From positions 62,001 through 126,000 of the forward strand of contig JAJFFF010000012.1 of NCBI GenBank assembly GCA_021776785.1: a stretch of DNA of 64,000 nucleotides, in the 5' to 3' direction. The DNA is from Planctomycetota bacterium (GTDB lineage Bacteria > Planctomycetota > PLA2). The notes under the pieces were generated by a model that ran no database searches, had not been told where the DNA came from, and saw only the letters and a list, made by a program, of their open reading frames with translations. Numbering within the stretch: the stretch's first letter is position 1; every line of letters begins with the position of its first letter. Below are positions 17,934 through 26,677 of the stretch, piece after piece. The position numbers and the translations under genes are program-made.

Positions 17934-19037
17934 ATGGCTATCTTTGTCACCGGTGGGACCGGATACATCGGCTCTTACATCGTCGCGCAGCTCTTGGCGC
18001 GCACCGAAGAGCCGCTCTATCTGCTCACGCGGAACGCCAGCCGCGAGAAGCTTTGGCGCGGCCTCCAACTCCAGTTCTCGCGCGACCAATTCGAAGAAGC
18101 GTTGCCGCGCCTGACCATGCTCAAGGGCGACCTCACGCACGAGGGGCTCGGACTCTCCCGTCCAGATACGGAACGTGTCGTTTCCGATGTCACGTCCGTC
18201 ATTCACTGCGCCGCGTCGCTCAATCGGAAGTCCGAAAAAACGTGCCTCAACGTCAACCTGCGCGGCACGCTGTCGGTCGTCGATCTCGTACGCAAGATTC
18301 AAGAGCGTCGTGAGCTCAAACGCTTGAGCTATGTGAGCACGGTCGCGGTGGCCGGCAAGCGCCACAACGAGACGATCATGGAGGACATGGCGATCGACTG
18401 GGGTCGGTCGGACTACGATCCGTACGCACGCACAAAAAAGTTCTGCGAACACATGCTGCGCACGCTCCTCCCGGACACGTCCGTCGTGACGTTTCGCCCG
18501 AGCGTCGTCTTAGGAGACAGCCGCCGCCCGGAGACGACGCAGTTCGACATGGTGCGCGCGTTCGCCTTTCTGGCGCAACGCTCCGTGCTTCCGCTGCGTT
18601 CTAAGCACAAGCTCGACATCGTGCCCGCCAACTACGTCGGCGAAGCGATCGCCGCGGTCCATCTGCAAGCGAAGCCTGAGTTTTCGATCTACCACCTGTC
18701 CGCCGGTCGGCAGGCGGCGACGTACAAAGAAATCGTCACCGCGCTGGCCGCCGCTCGCGGCCATTCCGCCCCGTGGTTCTGGCCGTGGCTCCAACGCCCG
18801 TTCGGCGGCCTCACACGCACCGTCGGCCGATGGTTTTACGGAACCGCCGTCGGCACCGCCGCCAGTCGACTCGCGGTCTTTTACCCGTACCTGACGTACA
18901 ACACGGTGTTTGAAAACACACGCATCGTGTCGTCGTTCGGCCACGCACCCGCCTCGTTCCCGACGTACTGCGCGCCCCTTCTCGAGTGGTCGCTGCGCAA
19001 CAACTTCCGCTACCCCTATCAAGATCTCCCCTCATGA
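17934..19037 (+). CDS. SDR-family reductase (thioester reductase/epimerase-like)
   Basis: A 367-residue extended short-chain dehydrogenase. TGGTGYIG (6-13) binds NAD(P); SYVSTVAVAG carries the catalytic Ser/Thr; Y164-ART-K168 is the active pair. The family signature RPSVVLGDSR and the order of motifs place it with NAD-binding_4 reductases that act on carrier- or CoA-bound acyl groups, though a sugar epimerase cannot be excluded. A hydrophobic stretch near 283-325 (WFWPWLQRPF, AVFYPYLTY) may associate with the membrane. It follows the FAR-like gene after 3 nt, and its stop is inside the next start (ATGATG). Confidence 0.82.
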   Translation: MAIFVTGGTGYIGSYIVAQLLARTEEPLYLLTRNASREKLWRGLQLQFSRDQFEEALPRLTMLKGDLTHEGLGLSRPDTERVVSDVTSVIHCAASLNRKSEKTCLNVNLRGTLSVVDLVRKIQERRELKRLSYVSTVAVAGKRHNETIMEDMAIDWGRSDYDPYARTKKFCEHMLRTLLPDTSVVTFRPSVVLGDSRRPETTQFDMVRAFAFLAQRSVLPLRSKHKLDIVPANYVGEAIAAVHLQAKPEFSIYHLSAGRQAATYKEIVTALAAARGHSAPWFWPWLQRPFGGLTRTVGRWFYGTAVGTAASRLAVFYPYLTYNTVFENTRIVSSFGHAPASFPTYCAPLLEWSLRNNFRYPYQDLPS

Positions 19038-20440
19038 TGGATCCGGTCTTGGGACTTTGGGTAAGCGGCCTCATCGAATGGGGGAAGCTGCGCCACACGC
19101 TCGGGGAAGGGGATCGCTGGCACCCGGGGCGCAAACTCCGTCTTCTGTTCGCCGGCTACAACGGCGCACGCAACACCGGCGCGGACGTGCGCGTCCACGA
19201 AATGCTGCGGCAGGTGCGGCAGGTCTTAGGCGAACACCGCGTTGAGCTCGGCGTGCTTTCGCAGGACCCCGCGCTCACGGCCGGCTACTTCGGCGACGCG
19301 AAGCAAGTGCCCCTGCCTGACATCTTCCCGCCGTTTCTTTCGCGCGAAGTGCCGCGCCATGACGGTGTGATCGCGTGTGAAGGCTCGATGTTTAAGAGCA
19401 AGTTCGCTGACGCGTTGACGTTCATGATGGTCGGATCGCTGGGCATGGCCGCCGCGCGCAATCGCGTCGCGATCGGATACGGGGCGGAAGCCGGCCGCAT
19501 GAATCGATTGCCTCGCTGGATGACCTCGCGCTATGGCAAGCAGGCGCTGGTCATCGCTCGCAGCGAGGAGTCGCGCGATCTCCTGGTCGATCTTGGCGTC
19601 CCGACGGAGTTGGGAACCGACACGGCGTGGACGTTCGCGCCCAGTCCGCCCGCCTACGGCGAGGCGAAACTCAAGGCGGCGGGATGGGACGGCACCACCC
19701 CCATCCTGGCCGTGTGTCCGATTGATCCTTTTTGGTGGCCGGTGAAAGCGTCGCTCTTGAAGGCGACGGCGCGCGCATTCGGCGGCTACAAGAAAAGCCA
19801 CTATCGTTCGATTTACTTTCACAAGGCCGGGCGGCGCGTGGATGACGCGAACGAGCACTACTTGGGCTCCATTGCGCAAGCCGTGCGCGCGTTCCGCGAG
19901 CGCCACGCAGTATTCCCAATCTTGGTCGCGATGGAGCGACTCGACACCGCACCCTGCCAGATCGTTGCGGAGAAGCTCGACGGCGCGCCCGTGTTTTCTT
20001 CGAACGATCACAACATGTTCGAGCTCGTGTCGATCGCACGCAAGGCGCGGTGGATGGTGTCGTCGCGGTATCACGGGATCGTGACCACGATGCCGGCCGG
20101 CGTCGTTTCCGCCGGCATCACGATGGACGAACGGATACGCAACCTCATGCGGCAACGGGGGCAAGATCACCTGTTTGCCGAGGTGGACGATCCCGACCTC
20201 ACGGAACGCACGCTCACCATGCTGGAAGCACTGCACGCCGAGGAGCACGCGATCCGCGAGGGCATGAGCCGCACCGTGGTGCAACACCTCCATGCCATGG
20301 CGCGCATGGGGCGCTACTTAGAAGAGCACATCGCGCAGCGCTATCCGGAATTTCCGACTCGTTCCGGGATTCACTCCTGGGAGGAGTACGTGCCTCCGTT
20401 GACGCCGGAGCTCCGTGCCTTGGTTGAGGCTCACGAGTGA
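19034..20440 (+). CDS. Polysaccharide pyruvyl transferase family protein
   Basis: A 468-residue protein of the CsaB/WcaK/AmsJ group, which transfer pyruvyl from phosphoenolpyruvate to a sugar. Core signatures are LLFAGYNGARNTGADVRV near residue 37 (short blocks), the nucleotide-fold DGVIACEGSMFKS, RSEESRDLLVDLGV, GTDTAW, SSNDHNMFELVSIARKARW (in two parts) and SSRYHGIVTTMPAGV. The C-terminal about 70 residues are helical and less typical. Start ATG 19034; 19037 is equally possible. A glycan-modifying enzyme inside a lipid operon suggests that the product carries a sugar head group, or that this member has a lipid acceptor. Both are inference. Confidence 0.8.
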   Translation: MMDPVLGLWVSGLIEWGKLRHTLGEGDRWHPGRKLRLLFAGYNGARNTGADVRVHEMLRQVRQVLGEHRVELGVLSQDPALTAGYFGDAKQVPLPDIFPPFLSREVPRHDGVIACEGSMFKSKFADALTFMMVGSLGMAAARNRVAIGYGAEAGRMNRLPRWMTSRYGKQALVIARSEESRDLLVDLGVPTELGTDTAWTFAPSPPAYGEAKLKAAGWDGTTPILAVCPIDPFWWPVKASLLKATARAFGGYKKSHYRSIYFHKAGRRVDDANEHYLGSIAQAVRAFRERHAVFPILVAMERLDTAPCQIVAEKLDGAPVFSSNDHNMFELVSIARKARWMVSSRYHGIVTTMPAGVVSAGITMDERIRNLMRQRGQDHLFAEVDDPDLTERTLTMLEALHAEEHAIREGMSRTVVQHLHAMARMGRYLEEHIAQRYPEFPTRSGIHSWEEYVPPLTPELRALVEAHE

Positions 20441-21951
20441 GCGCGGGGAACGCCGCACTCGACGCTCACCTCGTCCAGGCGGGCGATCGAGTATCGATCG
20501 TGCGCGGCAAACACCGCACGACCGCGCGCGACCTCCGCGCGCGCATCGCGTCGTTGCGAACGGCGCTGATTCAGCGCGGGGTCGAGCCGGGCGACCGTGT
20601 CGCACTCGTCGGCGCGAACACGAGCGACTGGATCGCGGCCGATCTTGCCATCGCGTTTGCGGGCGCCGTCCCGGTTCCGTTCTACGAGCGGCAAGCCGTC
20701 GCGGACGTCGCCGCCATGGTCGCCGATTGCACGCCCCGCTTATTGCTCGGCGATGCTCACGCGTGTGCGCGATTCGCAGAGCTTTCGATTCCCTGCGTTG
20801 CGTTCGACGCCTGTCAGGAAGATTCGACGCCGGCAGCCCCCACCATGCGCGCGCCGCATGATGCCGCGCGCCTGGTGTATACGTCGGGCACCTCCGGCCG
20901 TGCGAAGGGCGCGATTCTCACCAACGCCAACATCGAGTTCATGCTCCCCCAGACCAACGGGCGGCTGGATCAACTGCTTCGCGGATGCGAGGACGTACGC
21001 GCGTTTCACTACCTCCCGTTTTGCTTTGCGGGTTCATGGGTGCTCCTTCAAACCATCCTGCGCCGACACGGCGAACTCCACCTCTGTGAAAAACTCGATC
21101 GTCTCGGCGACGAGATGCGCAAAGCGGATCCGCACACGGTGCTCCACGTGCCGCTCGTGCTCGAACGCGTCCGACGCGGGATCGTGGAATCCGTTGCGAA
21201 GCGCGGCGGCCTGACCGGTTGGCTCTGGCGGCAAGCCTGGATGCGTCGCGTCATTCTCGCGCCGCGGATCCGCCGCGCGCTCGCGCCATCGCTCAAGGGC
21301 TTCATCTGCGGTTCCGCTCCGTTGGCGCCTGCGACGCAGCGATTCTTTATGATGCTCGGCATGCCGGTGCTCCAGGTGTACGGCCTAACGGAAACGACCG
21401 CCATCTGCACGATGGACGAACCCGATCGCGTCGTGGCCGGCGCCGTTGGACGCGCCATCGATGGCTGCGCGATGCGCGTCGACAAAGACGGCGTGATCGA
21501 AGTCTCCGGCCCCCATGTCTTTTCCGGTTATTGGGGGCAGCCCCCGCACGACGGCTGGTTCGCGACCGGCGACTCGGGCTCGTGCGATGCCGAAGGCCGC
21601 TGGACGATTGGCGGGCGGCACAAAGACATCATTGTGTTGGCGGGCGGTCACAACGTCGCTCCGGAACCGTTGGAGCTCGCGTTGCAGCGCGCGCTGCCCG
21701 ATGCCGCGCAAGTCGTCTTGTTTGGTCACGGAAAGCCGCACCTCGTCGCCCTCGTGACCGGACCCGTGCCCGCCGAACATATCGAATCCGTCCTGCAAGA
21801 CGACGCGCGTCCGCACTACGAGCGTGTGCGACGGTTTCTCACGGCACCGCCGCTCACGCCTGAATCCGGTCTGCTCACCGCGAACGGCAAGCTGCGTCGC
21901 AACGCCATCGAGCAACACTTTGCGTCGCGCATCGAGGAGCTGTACGCGTGA
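20437..21951 (+). CDS. Adenylate-forming acyl-CoA/ACP ligase (first copy)
   Basis: A 504-residue ANL-superfamily enzyme that activates a carboxylate (probably a fatty acid) as acyl-AMP. P-loop YTSGTSGRAKG (148-158), A5 motif YGLTETTAI, A7 GWFATGDSG, A8 GRHKDIIVLAGGHNVAP and catalytic Lys in TANGKLRR near the C terminus. All key residues are present. GTG start overlapping the previous stop (GTGA). It differs from the second ligase at 22969 and the two are not simple duplicates. One may load the ACP encoded between them and the other make acyl-CoA. Confidence 0.9.
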   Translation: MSAGNAALDAHLVQAGDRVSIVRGKHRTTARDLRARIASLRTALIQRGVEPGDRVALVGANTSDWIAADLAIAFAGAVPVPFYERQAVADVAAMVADCTPRLLLGDAHACARFAELSIPCVAFDACQEDSTPAAPTMRAPHDAARLVYTSGTSGRAKGAILTNANIEFMLPQTNGRLDQLLRGCEDVRAFHYLPFCFAGSWVLLQTILRRHGELHLCEKLDRLGDEMRKADPHTVLHVPLVLERVRRGIVESVAKRGGLTGWLWRQAWMRRVILAPRIRRALAPSLKGFICGSAPLAPATQRFFMMLGMPVLQVYGLTETTAICTMDEPDRVVAGAVGRAIDGCAMRVDKDGVIEVSGPHVFSGYWGQPPHDGWFATGDSGSCDAEGRWTIGGRHKDIIVLAGGHNVAPEPLELALQRALPDAAQVVLFGHGKPHLVALVTGPVPAEHIESVLQDDARPHYERVRRFLTAPPLTPESGLLTANGKLRRNAIEQHFASRIEELYA

Positions 21952-22724
21952 AGTGGCGCCAAGAAGACGGTGTGTACGTGTTGACGCTCAACGACGAGCC
22001 GGCGAACGAGATCGGCGTCGCTTCGTTGGATGCGTTGGAGCAATTCGTCGCCGCGTTTTCGGCGGATCCGGCGACGCGCGCGATCGTGATGCACTCGACG
22101 GTGCCGGCCGGATTTTGCGCGGGAGCCGACCTGCGCGAGCTGTACCGCGAATCGCAAGCCCGCCCCGTCGCGCAGCGCCGCGAAGGCGTCCATGATTTCT
22201 TAACGCGCATCCATGCTGTGATGCGGGCGATCGACATGGCGCCGGTCCCGAGCTTCGCGGCATTGCACGGCGTCGTGTTCGGCGGCGGGCTCGAGCTCGC
22301 GCTGAGTTGCGACGTCCGCATCGCCGATCCCTCGACGCGGTTTGCGTTTCCCGAGTTGCGGCTCGGTTTGATTCCCGGCTTCGGCGGCCTTCCGCGCCTC
22401 CTGCGCGATGTCAGCAACTCGCTCGTCCGTGACATGTTGTTCACCGGCCGTTCCATCAACGCCAACAAGGCGCTGCAGTGCGGCCTCGTCACGCAGACCG
22501 CCGCGGCCGGGCGCGCGCTCGACGCGGCGTTGGCGGCGGCGCGTCAGTCATCGAAGTTCGACGCCGAGACTCTGGCTGCGGCGAAGGCGTTTCTCAAGCC
22601 GGATCCGCAGGACGCCCTGATGCAAGAGATCGACCTGTTCCTGCGGCTGTTCGATCGCCCGCTGGTTCAAGAGGCGCTCGCGCGATTCGTAAACGATTCC
22701 AATCCGATGCCGTACCTTCCGTGA
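21948..22724 (+). CDS. Enoyl-CoA hydratase/isomerase family protein
   Basis: A 258-residue crotonase-fold protein. The oxyanion-hole residues lie in FCAGADLRELY and GGGLELALSCD; both catalytic glutamates of the hydratases are in their places (Glu in GGGLELA, Glu in FPELRLGLIPGFGG). So hydratase activity on a trans-2-enoyl thioester is plausible. The GTG start overlaps the ligase stop (GTGA), and its own stop overlaps a GTG upstream of the ACP. In this operon it could act in beta-oxidation-like shortening or in building a hydroxy- or enoyl-acyl chain. Confidence 0.88.
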   Translation: MKWRQEDGVYVLTLNDEPANEIGVASLDALEQFVAAFSADPATRAIVMHSTVPAGFCAGADLRELYRESQARPVAQRREGVHDFLTRIHAVMRAIDMAPVPSFAALHGVVFGGGLELALSCDVRIADPSTRFAFPELRLGLIPGFGGLPRLLRDVSNSLVRDMLFTGRSINANKALQCGLVTQTAAAGRALDAALAAARQSSKFDAETLAAAKAFLKPDPQDALMQEIDLFLRLFDRPLVQEALARFVNDSNPMPYLP

Positions 22725-22729
22725 CCTTT

Positions 22730-22972
22730 ATGCCCACGCTCGACGATACGATCCAAGAACTCCTCGATCTCGCGGCCGCCCACTTTGAGCGGCCGCGCGC
22801 CGCACTGGCGGCCCACCAGGACATGTTTGAGGCGCTCGCAATCGACAGTCTGCAGGCGCTCGAACTGCTCACGAGATTGGAACAACGCTTCGGAGTCGAA
22901 TTGCCCGACTACGAACTAGCTGACGTGAGCGACTTCGCCACGCTCGCGGAGCGCATCCACGCGCGCCGATGA
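22730..22972 (+). CDS. Acyl carrier protein
   Basis: An 80-residue carrier with the phosphopantetheine attachment Ser40 in AIDSLQALELLTRLEQRFGV, the helix II signature of ACPs. The start could also be GTG 22721 (83 residues), which would overlap the preceding stop as GTGA like its neighbours; I chose ATG 22730. It lacks the highly acidic helix of a housekeeping AcpP (HFERPRAALAAHQ is basic/neutral), so it is a specialised carrier. It sits directly between an enoyl-CoA hydratase and an acyl ligase and overlaps the latter by ATGA. Confidence 0.88.
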   Translation: MPTLDDTIQELLDLAAAHFERPRAALAAHQDMFEALAIDSLQALELLTRLEQRFGVELPDYELADVSDFATLAERIHARR

Positions 22973-24558
22973 TCGAGCCGGCCGACTTCGACTCGCTCGG
23001 TGCGCTCTTGCGCGCGAGTCTCGCCGAACACGCCGACCGACTCTGTTTGATTGAAGCCAACCGCGAACGCGAGAATGGACGTTGGACGTACGGCGAGATG
23101 GCGCAGCGCGCGCAGGGGCTCGCTGCGACCCTGCAGTCTCAGGGCTGCCGGCGCATCGCCATCGTCATGAGCAACCAATCGAGTTGGCACGTCGGCGCCA
23201 TCGCGACGTTTTGGATCGGCGCGACCCTTGTTCCGCTCGACCCCAAACTTACGCCCGAGGAGTGCGGCGCTCTTCTCGAACACGCCGGCGCCGACGCGCT
23301 CCTCACCGAACCACACCTTCGCGACAAGATCCCGTTTGCGGGGCGCGTGTACACCCCGGAAACCGATTCGTTTGAAGGTGCGGTGGATCCGGTGGAACGA
23401 AGTCGCAACGACGACGCGTGCATCGTCTACTCTTCCGGGACTGGCGGTCGCGCGAAGGGTTGTGTGCTCACGCACGGCGCGTACCTGAGTCAGCTGACCG
23501 CGCTGCTGCAACGCCACCGCTTCCGTCCGGGCGAGCGCTACCTGTCGATTCTGCCGACCAACCATGCGATCGATTTCATGGTTGGGTTCGTCGGCGCGTA
23601 CGGGTGCGGCGCCGTCGTCGTGCATCTGCGCACCCTGCGTCCGGAGTTCGTCCGTGACGCGTTCGTGCGCTATCGGATCGCGCACATGGCGCTGGTCCCG
23701 ATGGTGCTGGGCCATCTCGCCACCGGTCTGCGTGCCAAACTGCAGACGCCGATCGCACGCTTTCTGGTCGGTGTCAATCGACTCGTGTGTCGCCGCCGAC
23801 CGCGGCTTCGCTGGAGTCGCGTGTGGCTCCGTCCCGTGCATAAGGCGATGGGCGGCAACCTGACGACGCTGTTCGTCGGCGGCGCGTTTACCGAACCGGA
23901 CGTGCTCGATTTTTTTCGCGGATTGGGCATTCCAGTCATCAATGGCTACGGGCTGACCGAGGCGTGCACGGTCGTCACCCTGGCGGACACCAACGACTAC
24001 CGCTTGGACGGAGTCGGACGCGCTCTGCCGGGAACCGAAGTGCGAATTCACGAATCCGACCCGAACGGCGTGGGCGAGGTGGTGGTCCGCGGCCCGACGT
24101 TGATGTCGCGGTACTTAGACGACGCGGATCTAACCGCGAAGACGCTGCGTGACGGCTGGTTGCACACCGGCGACGTGGGTCGCCTCGATGCGACGGGACA
24201 TCTCGCGCTCTTAGGCCGCCGGAAGAACATGATCGTGACGCCCGGCGGCAAGAACGTGTACCCCGAAGACATCGAAAACGCGTTCGCGGGTCTCGACGTC
24301 GCGGAGTACTGCATATTTGCGGCCCCGTACTTGTGGGGCGAGCGGCGCGAGCAACTCGTGATGGTTGTGCGCGCCGACGACCGCGCGTTCGCCGCACAAC
24401 TCGCCGCGCGCAACCGCCGACTGCCCGAGCACAAACGTGTACACGGCTACTGGCTTTGCAACGAGCACTTTCCGCGCACGACGTCCCTCAAAATCAAACG
24501 GCACGAACTCGCCGACTTGGTGCGCGCCGGCAACGCCGACGCGATGGTTGAGCTGTGA
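22969..24558 (+). CDS. Adenylate-forming acyl-CoA/ACP ligase (second copy)
   Basis: A 529-residue ANL-superfamily enzyme. P-loop YSSGTGGRAKG (154-164), YGLTEACTVV, GWLHTGDVGRLD, GRRKNMIVTPGGKNVYPEDIE, and catalytic Lys in TTSLKIKRHEL. The segment at about 270-300 (RFLVGVNRLVCRRRPRLRW) is strongly basic with hydrophobic patches and resembles the membrane-associating linker of long-chain acyl ligases. It is coupled to the ACP gene by a 4-nt overlap, which fits a ligase that loads that ACP. Confidence 0.9.
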   Translation: MIEPADFDSLGALLRASLAEHADRLCLIEANRERENGRWTYGEMAQRAQGLAATLQSQGCRRIAIVMSNQSSWHVGAIATFWIGATLVPLDPKLTPEECGALLEHAGADALLTEPHLRDKIPFAGRVYTPETDSFEGAVDPVERSRNDDACIVYSSGTGGRAKGCVLTHGAYLSQLTALLQRHRFRPGERYLSILPTNHAIDFMVGFVGAYGCGAVVVHLRTLRPEFVRDAFVRYRIAHMALVPMVLGHLATGLRAKLQTPIARFLVGVNRLVCRRRPRLRWSRVWLRPVHKAMGGNLTTLFVGGAFTEPDVLDFFRGLGIPVINGYGLTEACTVVTLADTNDYRLDGVGRALPGTEVRIHESDPNGVGEVVVRGPTLMSRYLDDADLTAKTLRDGWLHTGDVGRLDATGHLALLGRRKNMIVTPGGKNVYPEDIENAFAGLDVAEYCIFAAPYLWGERREQLVMVVRADDRAFAAQLAARNRRLPEHKRVHGYWLCNEHFPRTTSLKIKRHELADLVRAGNADAMVEL

Positions 24559-25424
24559 TGTTGGCGGTCGTGAATCCCGCGGCCGGGGGCGGCCGCTGCG
24601 GCAAGCGCGTGGACGCGGCGCTTGCCCACCTGCGGGCGGCCGGCATGGCGTTTACGGTCGCGACCACGTCGCGCGCGGGCGAAGCCACCGAACTTGTGCG
24701 CGCCGCACACGCCGATGGCTGCGACCGCTTTCTTGCGTTTGGCGGCGACGGGACCGCGTTTGAAGTGATCAACGGTTTGTTCCCCAGCCTCCGCCGACCC
24801 ACACTCGGGTTTGTACCGTTGGGCACCGGCAACTCGTTTCTGCGCGACTTTCCGGACTATCGTTGGAAAGAACTGCCGACCGCCGCGCCCCACACGTGCG
24901 ACGTCGTCGCCATCGAGCACCGCGACGGCACGATCTACTCGATCAATCTTGTGAGTTTTGGGTTCAGCGCGAATGTCGCAGCGCTGACCAACCGACGCTT
25001 CAAAATCTTTGGCAAGGCCGGTTACATCTTCGGCGTCTTGGGTTCCCTTGCTTCGCTTCCCCGGCGCGCGATCCCACACCGCATGGATGGCGGCGCGACC
25101 GACGACAAACCGCTGCTCATGTTGACGCTCGCCAACTCGCGCTTTACGGGCGGCAAGATGATGATCGCGCCCAACGCCGCCACCGACTCCGGCCTCCTGG
25201 AAGTCGTCCGGGTCGGACCGCTCGGTCGCTGGGGACTGCTGCGCACGTTTCCCAAGTTGTACCGCGGCACATATCTCTCGCATCCTCAGGTCACGCGCAC
25301 CGCAGCGGCCCGCGTGGAATTTGAAGGCGAACCCGAACTCGACGTGATGATCGACGGCGAGGTCTTGACGTTGCGGTGTCGTTCGGTATCGATTTTGCCC
25401 GGCGCGTTGGACGTGTTGCGATGA
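24558..25424 (+). CDS. Diacylglycerol kinase-family lipid kinase
   Basis: A 288-residue enzyme of the DagK/YegS/sphingosine kinase fold. VVNPAAGGGRCGKR at the N terminus, the nucleotide loop FGGDGTAFEVING, PLGTGNSF, and a C-terminal beta domain (LEVVRVGPLGRWGLL, DVMIDGEVL). It would phosphorylate a lipid hydroxyl. ATG 24558 is the start used; GTG 24555 is one codon upstream. Its stop lies in the PlsC start (ATGA). In the operon it may make a phosphatidate-like intermediate from an alkyl- or acylglycerol. Confidence 0.88.
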   Translation: MLAVVNPAAGGGRCGKRVDAALAHLRAAGMAFTVATTSRAGEATELVRAAHADGCDRFLAFGGDGTAFEVINGLFPSLRRPTLGFVPLGTGNSFLRDFPDYRWKELPTAAPHTCDVVAIEHRDGTIYSINLVSFGFSANVAALTNRRFKIFGKAGYIFGVLGSLASLPRRAIPHRMDGGATDDKPLLMLTLANSRFTGGKMMIAPNAATDSGLLEVVRVGPLGRWGLLRTFPKLYRGTYLSHPQVTRTAAARVEFEGEPELDVMIDGEVLTLRCRSVSILPGALDVLR

Positions 25425-26143
25425 AACACATCGGCCTTGTGCTCCTCAACGCGGTGCTGTGGCCGCTCAGTTTCTTGTACTTCTTAACGGTCGTGCCGAT
25501 CACGATCTTGATCACGCGCATGCTCGGCAAGAAAAAGGCAGATCCGTTGGTGCGCTGGATGTGTCGTTGGTTTGCGCGGGTGGGTGGAGCCTGGGTGACC
25601 GTCGAGCATGACGAACCGCTCGACAAAACACGGGCGCGCATCATCGTCACCAATCACGTGAGCTTGTACGACCCGTTTGTCATCTGCGGCGCGGTGCCGA
25701 TCACGGTGCGCGGCCTGGAACTGGAATCGCACTTCTCGATCCCGATCTACGGCGCCCTGATGCGGGCGGTCGGCAACGTGCCCGTGCCCGACGAACGGTC
25801 GGCGAGCGGCCTGAAGCGCACGTACCGCCTGGTCAAGGAGTCGATCGACGACGGCATCAACCTGGTCGTGTTTCCGGAGGGCTCGCGGACGCGCGACGGG
25901 AACTTAGCGGCGTTCGAAGACGGCGCGTTTCGCATGGCGCGTCAACTTCAAGTCCCGATCACGCCCGTGAGCGTCATCGGCAGCTATCGATGGTTTCGCA
26001 CCGGTGGACGTTTGTTCCGTCCCGGTCGCATCCGTATCCGGTTCCACAAGACCATTGTCGTCCACGAACTCGATCGCGCGGAACGCGACGCCTTACCGGA
26101 TCAGGTGCACGCGTTGATCGCAAGTCACGTCAACGTGTCTTGA
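25421..26143 (+). CDS. Lysophospholipid (PlsC-type) acyltransferase
   Basis: A 240-residue membrane acyltransferase. Start ATG 25421 overlaps the kinase stop. N-terminal membrane helix (about 3-32), catalytic H79-VSLY-D84 (HX4D), and the glycerol-phosphate binding FPEGSRTRDG near 147. The family acylates the sn-2 position of lysophosphatidate or related lipids. It is the last gene of the cluster and overlaps the convergent lipoprotein gene by 14 bp, with no terminator between them. Confidence 0.92.
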   Translation: MKHIGLVLLNAVLWPLSFLYFLTVVPITILITRMLGKKKADPLVRWMCRWFARVGGAWVTVEHDEPLDKTRARIIVTNHVSLYDPFVICGAVPITVRGLELESHFSIPIYGALMRAVGNVPVPDERSASGLKRTYRLVKESIDDGINLVVFPEGSRTRDGNLAAFEDGAFRMARQLQVPITPVSVIGSYRWFRTGGRLFRPGRIRIRFHKTIVVHELDRAERDALPDQVHALIASHVNVS

Positions 26144-26675
26144 CCGCGGCGATCGCCTCGCGCAAGCTCTGTAACGTGCCGACGCTATAGCCGCGATCGT
26201 GGAACCAGCGAACGACGCCATCCCGGTCGAGCAGAAGCACGCGCGCCGGAAGCCCGTTTTCGGTTCCGGTAAACTTCGCGACCGGCCGCGCGTCGCTATA
26301 AAGCGTCACGACGAGCTTCCAATCTTCCTCCGGAATACCGGAGCGCATGCCGTTGTCGATAAACCCACTCGCCACGCGCGCCAACGCGCCGGGCAGGGTC
26401 GGCACTTCGTAGAGACGGATTGTGGTCTGCGACTGCGCAAGGCCCAAGAGCCAGCGGTCGACGTCGAATTGCGTGCGCTGTTTGTAACCAACGATCAAGA
26501 GTGCCGGTTCGCCCGCGAGGTCGTCCGGTAGGGTCACCGCATTCTTTTCCAACGTTTCGCCGGTCACCGTGGGAAAGCGCTCGCCGGTCGGATCCCGTCG
26601 TTCATAGGTCGTGGAGCACGCCAGGGGCCATGCCGCGAGCGCACCGAGAGCAACCAGCATCCACAAGCGGCGCAT
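26130..26675 (-). CDS. Thioredoxin-fold-like lipoprotein
   Basis: A 181-residue lipoprotein with signal MRRLWMLVALGALAAWPLAC (lipobox Cys at about 20). The mature part reads like an ATP10/redoxin-type fold: PTVTGETLEKNAVTLPDDL, EPALLIVGYKQRTQFDVDRW, and near the end VLLLDRDGVVRWFHDRG, a typical redoxin strand pair. No CxxC motif remains, so a redox role is doubtful. Two nt separate it from the anti-sigma gene stop, so it may belong to the sigma/anti-sigma operon as its last gene. Confidence 0.7.
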   Translation of the reverse strand: MRRLWMLVALGALAAWPLACSTTYERRDPTGERFPTVTGETLEKNAVTLPDDLAGEPALLIVGYKQRTQFDVDRWLLGLAQSQTTIRLYEVPTLPGALARVASGFIDNGMRSGIPEEDWKLVVTLYSDARPVAKFTGTENGLPARVLLLDRDGVVRWFHDRGYSVGTLQSLREAIAAVKTR

Positions 26676-26677
26676 CG

